DNA of 64,000 nucleotides, from positions 261,608-325,607 of the forward strand of contig NZ_JAHYXK010000001.1 in NCBI RefSeq assembly GCF_019443125.1. Direction: 5' to 3'. Shown here in pieces: positions 33,993 to 41,609 of this stretch (the stretch's first letter is position 1; each line of letters starts with the position of its first letter). Position numbers and translations under genes: made by a program. The DNA is from Pontibacter aydingkolensis (lineage in GTDB: Bacteria; Bacteroidota; Bacteroidia; Cytophagales; Hymenobacteraceae). The notes under the pieces are model-generated. The model did not search any database. It was not told where the DNA came from and saw only the letters and a list, made by a program, of their open reading frames with translations.

Positions 33993-34134
33993 AGGCTTAT
34001 GTTTGTAGCTGGTAATTTTAACTTAAATTTAAGCATTAACCCCAAAAATCAACCAGTTATCAGTACAATACTTTGGGCTGAGGCTGTAATACAAGTTGTA
34101 GGAATTAACAACACTACCCCCTATTTTAGGCTTA

Positions 34135-35214
34135 ATGATCATCAGGAATATCAGTCAACAGGATTCTAACTATCTGAAAGGTATTGCCATACTGGTTATC
34201 ATGCTGCATAACTATTTTCATATTCTGGATAATGCTCCGGGAGAAAATGAGTTTAACTTTTCGTTACAAAGTGTACTTAACCTGCTGCACAACTTAACCT
34301 CCGCCCCGCTGGACTTTGTTAAACAACTCTTTTCGTTTTGGGGACACTATGCGGTGCAGCTTTTCGTGTTCGTTAGCGGCTACGGTTTAGCCAAAAGCTA
34401 CAGCAGCAACTCTCCTATAGTATACAAAACCTATATTATTAACAGGCTAAAGAAACTGTATCCTGCTTTTTTCTTTGCCGTGTTCTTCCTGTTCTGCTAT
34501 AAATTTGCCGTTGATGCCTTTATTTCCAATAAGGATATTGACCTGATAACTTATGTAAAGGAAGCTGTTTTAAAACTTACACTGTTTGCCAATCTCATTC
34601 CCGGTCAGGCTTTAACTATCTCCAGTCCGTGGTGGTTTTTCTCTTTGATATTTCAGTTATACCTGATAGCGCCCTTTCTTTTAACTCAGAGAAACAGATA
34701 TACTTTATGGATAGTTATAGTAATTGCCTGGCTGATACAGCTAAGTATACTTTTTATTGCTCCAGAGCATATAGATTACCTACGTCTCAATTTTGTTGGG
34801 CATTTGCCAGAGTTCTGCCTCGGCATTCTGCTGGCAAAACAGCAGAAGGTTAAAATCAGCTCCATACTTTTTATGCTTTTGATAGCTGTTTTCATCTTCG
34901 GGTCTTTTAACAGAATAGTCTGGCTAGTGTCTTTTACTGTTGCTCCTATACTTTTTCTGATTCTTAGTCATTTCCATAATGACCATGGGAAGCTTAGCCG
35001 GCTACTCAGGTTCTTTGGGCGGAACTCGCTGTACTTTTTTGCAGTGCATGGGCTTTGCAGAGCACCATTTGTGCCATTAGGCAACCAATCAGCTTGGGGC
35101 TCTTGGATATCAGCTATACTTTACCTTATTGTAGTTACTTCGCTTACGCTGGTGTTTAAATATTTAGTAGAGCGTATAACCTTGCCTCTCTTCTGGCAAA
35201 AGGAGACTTCATGA
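34135..35214 (+). CDS. Acyltransferase family 3 membrane protein
   Basis: The 359-aa protein is a multi-pass acyltransferase-3: the first helix carries the family histidine in ILVIMLHNYFH (His25), followed by VSGYGLAKSY and RLKKLYPAFFFAVFF. About ten hydrophobic helices are visible. Members O-acylate surface sugars, peptidoglycan or membrane molecules with acyl groups taken from the inner side. The gene ends within ATGA, overlapping the start of the sulfatase-fold gene by 4 bp, so the two act together, likely on lipid A, a glycan or teichoic-like substrate. Confidence 0.88.
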   Translation: MIIRNISQQDSNYLKGIAILVIMLHNYFHILDNAPGENEFNFSLQSVLNLLHNLTSAPLDFVKQLFSFWGHYAVQLFVFVSGYGLAKSYSSNSPIVYKTYIINRLKKLYPAFFFAVFFLFCYKFAVDAFISNKDIDLITYVKEAVLKLTLFANLIPGQALTISSPWWFFSLIFQLYLIAPFLLTQRNRYTLWIVIVIAWLIQLSILFIAPEHIDYLRLNFVGHLPEFCLGILLAKQQKVKISSILFMLLIAVFIFGSFNRIVWLVSFTVAPILFLILSHFHNDHGKLSRLLRFFGRNSLYFFAVHGLCRAPFVPLGNQSAWGSWISAILYLIVVTSLTLVFKYLVERITLPLFWQKETS

Positions 35215-36860
35215 AGTATATTAAGCAAACTATACTTGCCCCGTTGCTGCTGTTTGTGGCCATGTGTCTGCTTGCAGTTACCGTGGAGATGCGCCCCGGC
35301 AGAGTATACTATATTCTGCAGTACATACTTTTCCGGTTAAGTATACTAGACCTGTTGTTATACCTAGCTGTGTTTGCAGTTTGCGTCTGGAGCCTGCAGG
35401 TGTTGCTGCTAAACAAAAGTAAAGCTGTCCGTTATACTTTCCTGGGGCTGTTGTTGCCTTTTCTTTTCATCAGCCTGAGCTATCGGTTTATTACAGGCTA
35501 CAACTATACTTACTCCGATGCGCAAACTGCTTTAAATAACCTCTCTTTCTGGGACGCTGCCCTGCAGAACTATGCGTTGCCCATATTTGGTGCCTTGTTA
35601 GCTGCAATTGGGGTGGTGTTTATACTTGCCTTCATCTCCAGGAAACTGCAACCGGTTTATACGTTTAAACATACGCTGAATATACTTCCGGTTATACTTT
35701 TAAGCGTTTGGTATATAAACAGAACACTGGGCGTAGTAGATGACCTGCCTGCTTTTTACCGGGTTCCCGTAAGTACTGCGCTGGCTGCTACCCACCAGTT
35801 ACCATTAGGCCAGCGCGAGGCTGTTACTGTTGCTCCCACGTCAGCAGGCGTAAAGCATTTATTTTTGGTTGTGGATGAAAGTATAACCGGCAGCTCTCTT
35901 TCTCTGAACGGCAACCCTGTAAACACCACGCCTTTTCTTGACTCGGTAAAAGACAGCCTACTGAATTTTGGAGTGGCCAGCGCTATTACCAACTACAGCG
36001 CAGGAAGCAATATAGCCCTGATGAGTGGAGTACAAACGGCTGACTTACCCGATAGGCAGCATCTGGCTTTAACACGGCCAGCCATCTTTCAGTACGCAAA
36101 AGAAGCCGGCTATACCACATATTACATCGATGCACAGCTTAGCTCGCAGGCACTGCAAAACTACCTGGCCCCTGCCGACTTAAAACATATCGATCACTTT
36201 ATACAGCCTGCCGACCTAGATTCTGGCTTGCCCTACCACCAGCGCGACTTCGAGGTAGCAAAACTCCTGGCTAAACTTTCTAGAGCTGATGAAAAGGTGT
36301 TTGTATATGTAAACAAGGTGGGTGCCCACTGGCCCTATGCGCGCACGTATCCCGAATCCGGAATCATATTTACGCCTGTGCTGCCCAAAACAAGTATGCT
36401 AAAAGACCGTGAACGTGCCACTAACACCTACCACAACGCCATCCGCTGGACCGTAGATAAGTTCTGGCAAAAGCTGATGCAGGGTATTTCGGCAACTGAT
36501 AGTACAGTAGTTATTTATACTTCGGACCACGGCCAGAACCTGACTGAGCACGGCATAAGTATAGCACATGCCTCTATTTACAAACCAAATGCGCTGGAGG
36601 CAAACGTTCCGCTCTGGATACTCGATAAGTCTAACATTACATCAAAGCATACTTTACCTCAGCCAAACCTGCAATCTCATGCCCAGGTCTTCCCGACCAT
36701 ACTTTTGTTACAGGGTTACGACAGCACTTTTATCCGGAGCAAGTATGGCTATACTTTATTTGATGCACCTAAAGACTCAAAGCGCTACTTCTGGACAGGT
36801 GATATTTTTGGGAGAGGACAAACAGACCTGGTTGAGTTTACAGTAGCTCCTGCAAAGTAA
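35211..36860 (+). CDS. EptA-like phosphoethanolamine transferase (sulfatase fold)
   Basis: The 549-aa protein has five membrane helices in its first 170 residues and a periplasmic alkaline-phosphatase/sulfatase-like domain. The family signature LVVDESITGSSLSLNG follows LFLV; the expected Thr nucleophile is Ser224 here. The metal site appears again as YTSDHGQNLTEHG late in the protein. EptA-type enzymes move phosphoethanolamine from phospholipid to lipid A or other glycans. An AAGGAG Shine-Dalgarno sits 5 bp before the ATG, unusually strong for this window. It overlaps the acyltransferase gene by 4 bp. The acceptor is inferred to be a surface glycolipid. Confidence 0.85.
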   Translation: MKYIKQTILAPLLLFVAMCLLAVTVEMRPGRVYYILQYILFRLSILDLLLYLAVFAVCVWSLQVLLLNKSKAVRYTFLGLLLPFLFISLSYRFITGYNYTYSDAQTALNNLSFWDAALQNYALPIFGALLAAIGVVFILAFISRKLQPVYTFKHTLNILPVILLSVWYINRTLGVVDDLPAFYRVPVSTALAATHQLPLGQREAVTVAPTSAGVKHLFLVVDESITGSSLSLNGNPVNTTPFLDSVKDSLLNFGVASAITNYSAGSNIALMSGVQTADLPDRQHLALTRPAIFQYAKEAGYTTYYIDAQLSSQALQNYLAPADLKHIDHFIQPADLDSGLPYHQRDFEVAKLLAKLSRADEKVFVYVNKVGAHWPYARTYPESGIIFTPVLPKTSMLKDRERATNTYHNAIRWTVDKFWQKLMQGISATDSTVVIYTSDHGQNLTEHGISIAHASIYKPNALEANVPLWILDKSNITSKHTLPQPNLQSHAQVFPTILLLQGYDSTFIRSKYGYTLFDAPKDSKRYFWTGDIFGRGQTDLVEFTVAPAK

Positions 36861-36883
36861 AAGGGCCAGCTTTCGCTGGCCCC
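36861..36883 (-). terminator. Hairpin between convergent genes
   Basis: GGGCCAGC, TTTC, GCTGGCCC is a perfect 8-bp stem. On the minus strand it is followed by TTTTACTTTG, so it fits best as terminator of the DUF4097 gene; the forward side (CTCTCACC) is poor in T. It may work both ways. Confidence 0.75.
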
Positions 36884-36916
36884 TCTCACCTTAAACAAAC
36901 TTATTTCACAAAACAC

Positions 36917-38125
36917 TTATTTCGTAAATTTCACGTCGCCAAACTTAGAGTTAATATTTACCACTCCTTTAGGCGAACTGCCTCCAAACCGACCTTTATA
37001 CTCCGCAGAAGTATATCCTTTCTCCAGGGAGGTTATGTTTATAAGCGACTTATCCACTTTAAAGTCACCGAACTGCACATTCACATCAAAGTTAAAGGCT
37101 GTATTATCAGCAAAATTCAGGCTTACAGTGCCATAGTTGCTGTCTAGTGCGATCTTCTTGATATTCTTGCTCACGTTATCTACCTTAAAAGAGCCATGCT
37201 TAAAAGTCATGTCCATTTCCTCGGTTAGCTGGCCAACCTTAAAGTTACCATAGCTGGCGTTGCCTGTTAAGCCATTTGCTCCACCTACATACAGATCACC
37301 ATAAGATAGGTTCACATTGCCGCCGTTTATATAGCCACAGCTACCTGAGCCGTAAGCCACCTTCACATTATTGTCGCTGTTATTCAATCTCTCGGTTTTA
37401 AGAGCCCCATGCGTCACGCTTATGTCTGCTTTACCCTTCAGAGAGGCCAGGTTTACATCACCAAAGCTATTCTTTACAGTAAGCGCATTGGCTTCCGGCA
37501 TGTAAATGGTATAGTTTATCTCAAAGCTCTTGCTTGTATTACCCGACACACGCATCGGCGACATTTTAGTAACCACAGAAATAATACTGCCGCTACGGCT
37601 ATCTATAATATTAATGTTATCTAGTATCTCCTGCGCTTTGGCATCGGTTGCAGCCCTGGAGATAACATCTACCTTTACTTTAATCTCGTTTTTTGCCCAG
37701 GTATTTACAGCTACATTTCCGAACTTATTATGAATGCTTAAGGCATCAGAACTGCTCACTTTATAAGTCTTGTCAAATGTCTTTCTCTTTTCAGCGTCAA
37801 AAACGGCCTCTGTGTCTTGGTTTATGTAGATGGTTTCACCGGTTTGCTCAATGTTGATCTCTTCATGCAACCCCTCCAACCCTACTACAATATCAGACAG
37901 GTTCATGAGTTCGGGTATATTTTTCATTTCTGCCAAGCTAGATAAGTCAGCCAGATCAGCTAAAGCGGATAATTTGGCAAGGGATGCCAGACTGCTCAGG
38001 TCCAGGGTAACCTGAGTAGTTGGGGGACATGGCGCTGGCTTTGCTTTTTGGGCCAATACTGTGCCGGGTGCCACAGCAGCTAGTAAGGTCAGGCTGCAGA
38101 TAGTATTAAATATTCGTAGTTTCAT
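36917..38125 (-). CDS. DUF4097-type beta-repeat protein with a 3-residue leucine ladder
   Basis: The 402-aa protein has a signal peptide (residues 1-25, cleaved near LAQ/K). Residues 43-79 show a hydrophobic residue at every third position, mostly leucine (43, 46, 49, 52, 55, 58, 61, 64, 67 Met, 70 Ile, 73, 76, 79 Ile). From about residue 120 comes a long beta-strand repeat region of the DUF4097 kind, with FGNVAVNTW, FGDVNLASL, YGDLYVGG, FGDFKVD and FGDVKFTK strand turns. It should form a parallel beta-helix-like surface in the periplasm. It overlaps the anti-sigma-like gene upstream by 20 bp and is co-transcribed with the sigma gene. Its role in that system is inference. Confidence 0.82.
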   Translation of the reverse strand: MKLRIFNTICSLTLLAAVAPGTVLAQKAKPAPCPPTTQVTLDLSSLASLAKLSALADLADLSSLAEMKNIPELMNLSDIVVGLEGLHEEINIEQTGETIYINQDTEAVFDAEKRKTFDKTYKVSSSDALSIHNKFGNVAVNTWAKNEIKVKVDVISRAATDAKAQEILDNINIIDSRSGSIISVVTKMSPMRVSGNTSKSFEINYTIYMPEANALTVKNSFGDVNLASLKGKADISVTHGALKTERLNNSDNNVKVAYGSGSCGYINGGNVNLSYGDLYVGGANGLTGNASYGNFKVGQLTEEMDMTFKHGSFKVDNVSKNIKKIALDSNYGTVSLNFADNTAFNFDVNVQFGDFKVDKSLINITSLEKGYTSAEYKGRFGGSSPKGVVNINSKFGDVKFTK

Positions 38126-38738
38126 TTTCTTTTAGTTCAGCGTTAATGGTTCTTTCCATCTTCTTAATGCTCTGGAGCACTTCCAGTTGTCTGTTAAGCA
38201 CCTCAATCCGTATCTGCAGGTTCTGGACCATGGCCTCAACAATTTCTTCGGTATTCGGAGTAGTGTATAGTTGTTTTTTCAAGACTAAGTAGCTGCTGTC
38301 CAGGCGGGCTAGTTCGCGGTCTATCTCTTTCTGCTCGCCGAGGCCCAGCACTTTCTTGTCGTACTCGCTTAACTCTCCCTTCATTTCCTCTATCTGGCTT
38401 ACATAATAGGCTTCCACTTCTACTATCTCCGGGGCTATGTTTGTGATAACCTTTTGCTCAGTAGCTGCCAGCATTGCGCCTGCCCCCGGTGTGTTCTGCT
38501 TCATCAGTAAGAGTGTAAGCCCACAGCCCAGCAGTAGTACCACCGTGGCTGCAACACGCATAAACAGAAAGTCGGCGCTGAAACTGGCCCGCTCACCAAA
38601 CTTAATGCTGATCACCTTTGCCTCTTTGCGTGGAGCCTGAGACTCCTGGCAGATCTGCTGCCAAAGTTCCGGACGCGGCTCGAAAACATCGAACTCATCG
38701 CGGTGTTCGCTAACAAAGTCTTTTAATCTATCTTTCAT
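38106..38738 (-). CDS. Probable anti-sigma factor with one membrane helix
   Basis: The 210-aa protein has a cytoplasmic N-terminal part with FVSEHRDEFDVFEPRPELWQQ, a single helix (about residues 58-79, ADFLFMRVAATVVLLLGCGL), and a periplasmic coiled-coil region rich in Glu, Lys and Leu. It lies 33 bp after the ECF sigma gene and overlaps the DUF4097 gene, the usual layout for a membrane anti-sigma factor. The N-terminus lacks the zinc HxxxCxxC motif of ZAS proteins. The call rests on context and topology. Confidence 0.72.
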   Translation of the reverse strand: MKDRLKDFVSEHRDEFDVFEPRPELWQQICQESQAPRKEAKVISIKFGERASFSADFLFMRVAATVVLLLGCGLTLLLMKQNTPGAGAMLAATEQKVITNIAPEIVEVEAYYVSQIEEMKGELSEYDKKVLGLGEQKEIDRELARLDSSYLVLKKQLYTTPNTEEIVEAMVQNLQIRIEVLNRQLEVLQSIKKMERTINAELKENETTNI

Positions 38739-38771
38739 GGTAAAATCTCCTCATGCACTCTTTCTTTATAA

Positions 38772-39329
38772 TCAGGCCGCAAACTGCGGTTCTTTCATAA
38801 TGTCTAATAATTTTTTCTTGGCCCTGCTGTACTGCGATTTAGATGTTGATTCTGTAATCCCCAGTACCTCACCTATCTCAGCATGGTCAAAGCCTTCCAG
38901 CAAGTATAAACTCAGCACTACTCTGTAGCCATCAGGCAGTTTCATAATGGCCTTTCGTACTTTCTCTACTTTCCACTCAGAGTCGTCTTCGTAGGTTTCT
39001 TCGGCGATGTCTCCTATGGTTCTTTCGTCCATGGGCACCAGCTCCGAGCGTCTTTTCCGGATAGCGTTTATAGCGGCATTAACCACTATTTTTTTTAACC
39101 AGCTGCCAAAAGAAGCTTCGGCTTTATAAGTATGCAGGTTTTTAAAGGCGCTAATAAAGGCTTCCTGCAGCACATCCTCCGCTTCGGAATAATCGTTGGT
39201 GATACGCATGCTCACGTTAAACATGGCTTTGGAATACAGCTTGTACAGCTCATATTGTGCACGGTTGTCGCCCTCCCTGCATTTGTCTATAACATGACTG
39301 TTAACGTCCTGGTAGCTGATGGTTTCCAA
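38772..39329 (-). CDS. ECF-type RNA polymerase sigma factor
   Basis: The 185-aa sigma has region 2 (AMFNVSMRITNDYSEAEDVLQEAFISAFKNLHTY) and region 4 (MKLPDGYRVVLSLYLLEGFDHAEIGEVLGITESTSKSQYSRAKKKLL reduced to the helix-turn-helix at its end). It is typical of ECF group sigma factors. The start is a TTG at 39329, since no ATG or GTG lies in frame between it and a stop 30 bp upstream. It drives a cluster of sigma, anti-sigma and DUF4097 genes. No autoregulated promoter pair could be identified by eye. Confidence 0.92.
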   Translation of the reverse strand: METISYQDVNSHVIDKCREGDNRAQYELYKLYSKAMFNVSMRITNDYSEAEDVLQEAFISAFKNLHTYKAEASFGSWLKKIVVNAAINAIRKRRSELVPMDERTIGDIAEETYEDDSEWKVEKVRKAIMKLPDGYRVVLSLYLLEGFDHAEIGEVLGITESTSKSQYSRAKKKLLDIMKEPQFAA

Positions 39330-39511
39330 ATTACGACGGTTTAACGATTTGCTCTTTTATACTTTGCCCCTTTACCCCTTTCTCTTTATCCAACTTCCGA
39401 ACTAAAGACAAAGGCGCTGCGCGTAGGTTGCATGAAGTTGCAAAAATTTTCCTGATATTTTTATTTACTGGTTTACAGGAGTTTTGGTGGTGGCTTAAAG
39501 GTCTTTTTGTG
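39330..39511. other. Intergenic gap upstream of the sigma gene
   Basis: Bases 39330-39511 hold the sigma upstream region and no gene. The next 315 bp are a repeat element. A TATACTT word stands at 39359-39365. Confidence 0.5.
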
Positions 39512-39827
39512 GTACCTGGTCCAACTGCCCCTATTATCTAAGGCAGGAGCTCTTCACTTTTTGGAATTCCCCTCTTGAGAGGGGCAGGGGTGTGTTTTAG
39601 CGCTGTAGCTCCTGCTTAACCTCCCTTCTACCAAGATCCTTTCTGGATGACAAAAAAGAGAAGACTAGGAAATTATCTGTAGGGACAGGTCGCGACCTGT
39701 CCGCCATTGGCTTCAACAATGAAACTTATGCTTCAGAACCTGCAAAGGAAGAATTTTCCGCCTTAGATAAGTCGAAGATCTCGGGCCAGTTTCGGGAGAG
39801 GGGCAGGGGTGGTTGGACTACAGGTAC
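39512..39827. repeat. Composite element with terminal inverted repeats, copy 1
   Basis: The ends read GTACCTGGTCCAACTGCCCC (39512-39531) and, reversed, GGGGTGGTTGGACTACAGGTAC at the right. Inside are CCCCTCTTGAGAGGGGCAGG (39570-39589), ACCTCCCTTCTACCAAGATC, the perfect palindrome GGACAGGTCGCGACCTGTCC (39683-39702) and a second CAGGGGTGG. Several inner phrases also occur, reversed, at 56201-56506. There is no transposase-like frame. Confidence 0.78.
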
Positions 39828-39836
39828 TACCAACAA

Positions 39837-39867
39837 AAAAGCCGGTCCTGAGTAAGAACCGGCTTTT
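39837..39867 (-). terminator. Terminator of the aldehyde dehydrogenase gene
   Basis: AAAAGCCGGT and ACCGGCTTTT form a 10-bp stem. On the minus strand the T tract (TTTTTTG) follows. It lies about 60 bp past the gene end, with a REP-like palindrome (39885-39919) between. Confidence 0.82.
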
Positions 39868-39884
39868 GTATTATAGTTTATATA

Positions 39885-39919
39885 AGACGCTCGCAGGAGC
39901 TGCGCACGCTGCGAGGTCT
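39885..39919. repeat. AGAC-CTCGCAG REP-like palindrome, second copy
   Basis: AGACGCTCGCAG (39885-39896) and CTGCGAGGTCT (39909-39919) repeat the unit at 14525-14559. Both copies lie just after the stop codon of a reverse-strand gene. Confidence 0.75.
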
Positions 39920-39926
39920 GTGGTAC

Positions 39927-41504
39927 TTAATCCATGATATCAAACTTAATGCCCTGTGCCAATGGCAGGTCGCGGCTGTAGTTGATGGTGTTGGTCTGGC
40001 GGCGCATGTATACTTTCCAGGCATCAGACCCAGACTCACGGCCTCCGCCGGTTTCTTTTTCACCGCCAAAAGCACCGCCTATCTCCGCACCGGATGTACC
40101 GATGTTTACGTTGGCTATACCACAGTCGGAGCCCCAATGGCTCAGGAATGCCTCTGTTTCGAGCAGGTTAGTTGAGAAGATAGCAGACGATAAGCCCTGG
40201 CGCACACCATTCTGTATCTCTACAGCATTCTCTATCTCTCCGCTATACTTTATCAGGTACAAAATAGGGGCAAATGTCTCTTCCTGTACCATTTCAAAGT
40301 GGTTTACGGCCTCTACAATGGCAGGTGTAACATAAGTGCCTGTTTCGTAGCCGTGGCCGCTTAGCACTTCGCCGCCTGTCAACAACTTTCCTCCCTCCTG
40401 CTGCACCTTCTCCAGGGCATTGGTAAAGGCGTTAACAGCATCCTTGTCGATAAGTGGACCTACCAGCGTGGTGCTGTCCAGCGGATGGCCTATTGGCAGG
40501 TTCGGGTATACTTTTAACAGGCGTTCTTTTACCTGATCATAAATGTTCTCGTGTATAATTAAACGGCGGGTAGAGGTACAGCGCTGGCCACAGGTACCAA
40601 CAGCACCAAACACAATTGCAATTAAAGCCAGCTCAAGATCAGCGTTCTCTGTAAGTATAATGGCATTGTTACCGCCCAACTCCAGCAAAGATTTACCTAA
40701 GCGTGCTCCAACAGCCTCTCCTACTTTTTTGCCCATGCGCGTAGAACCCGTTGCCGACACCAGCCCAATTCGGTTATCATGGCTTATCAGGCTGCCAATC
40801 TTTGCATCACCGATTATCATATTAAATATACCTTCCGGCAGTTCATTGTCAGCTAACACATCCCTGATAATGTGCTGGCATGCAACTGCTGTAAGAGGTG
40901 TTTTCTCGGATGGCTTCCAGATAACTACATCGCCGCAAACAGCAGCCAACATAGCATTCCAGCTCCAAACGGCTACCGGGAAGTTAAAAGCCGATATAAC
41001 GCCAACAATGCCCAGCGGGTGGTACTGCTCGTACATGCGGTGCTGCGGACGCTCAGAGTGCATGGTAAAGCCGTGCAGCTGGCGCGATAAACCTACCGCA
41101 AAGTCGCAGATGTCGATCATCTCCTGCACCTCACCTAAGCCTTCCTGCAGAATCTTGCCCATTTCGTAGCTAACCAGTTTGCCCAGCGGCTCTTTATACT
41201 CCCGCAGCTTTTCACCGATCTGTCGCACAATTTCGCCGCGCTTGGGTGCCGGCATTTTGCGCCATACTTTAAAGGCTTCTTCAGCTGCTTTTACAACCTG
41301 CTCATAATCGTCGGCGGTTGCCATGTTAACATGCGCAATCAGGTTGCCATCAGCAGGGGAATGTATAGCGCGTGCGTTTTTACTTTCTTGTCCGCCCCAG
41401 GCCAGGCCTGTGCTGTATGCCGGGTTCTGCTCTTTTATGCCTAAGTGTTGCAGTACATCAGTTAGTTCTTTGTTAAGCGGAAGTTCATCTATGGTCTGTT
41501 TCAT
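39927..41504 (-). CDS. Aldehyde dehydrogenase, ALDH7 (antiquitin)-like
   Basis: The 525-aa NAD+-dependent enzyme has Glu275 in LLELGG and the catalytic Cys309 in GTCGQRCTSTRRL, the ALDH7 signature. The Rossmann segment LVSATGSTRMGKKVGEAVG is intact, as is the C-terminal NIGTSGAEIGGAFGGEKETGG. ALDH7 members oxidise alpha-aminoadipic semialdehyde (lysine breakdown) or betaine aldehyde; the first fits best. It is a single gene with its own terminator. Its length matches the family. Confidence 0.93.
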   Translation of the reverse strand: MKQTIDELPLNKELTDVLQHLGIKEQNPAYSTGLAWGGQESKNARAIHSPADGNLIAHVNMATADDYEQVVKAAEEAFKVWRKMPAPKRGEIVRQIGEKLREYKEPLGKLVSYEMGKILQEGLGEVQEMIDICDFAVGLSRQLHGFTMHSERPQHRMYEQYHPLGIVGVISAFNFPVAVWSWNAMLAAVCGDVVIWKPSEKTPLTAVACQHIIRDVLADNELPEGIFNMIIGDAKIGSLISHDNRIGLVSATGSTRMGKKVGEAVGARLGKSLLELGGNNAIILTENADLELALIAIVFGAVGTCGQRCTSTRRLIIHENIYDQVKERLLKVYPNLPIGHPLDSTTLVGPLIDKDAVNAFTNALEKVQQEGGKLLTGGEVLSGHGYETGTYVTPAIVEAVNHFEMVQEETFAPILYLIKYSGEIENAVEIQNGVRQGLSSAIFSTNLLETEAFLSHWGSDCGIANVNIGTSGAEIGGAFGGEKETGGGRESGSDAWKVYMRRQTNTINYSRDLPLAQGIKFDIMD

Positions 41505-41555
41505 TAGTCTTATCTGTTTTGGTTTTAAAAAGTACTCTTTACAAATCTAAAAAAT

Positions 41556-41585
41556 AAAAAAGCTTCTGCAAGGCTGCAGAAGCTT
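41556..41585 (-). terminator. Terminator of the Deg protease gene
   Basis: AAGCTTCTGCA and TGCAGAAGCTT flank a 4-nt loop; on the minus strand the stem is followed by TTTTTTATTTTTT. Confidence 0.85.
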
Positions 41586-41609
41586 TCTCTGAGTATAGTT
41601 TATGTGGAC

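Noticed and set aside
40543-41169. Forward 208-aa frame
   Set aside because: It is antisense to the aldehyde dehydrogenase, whose active site and motifs are complete. The forward translation has a low-complexity look and no family motif.
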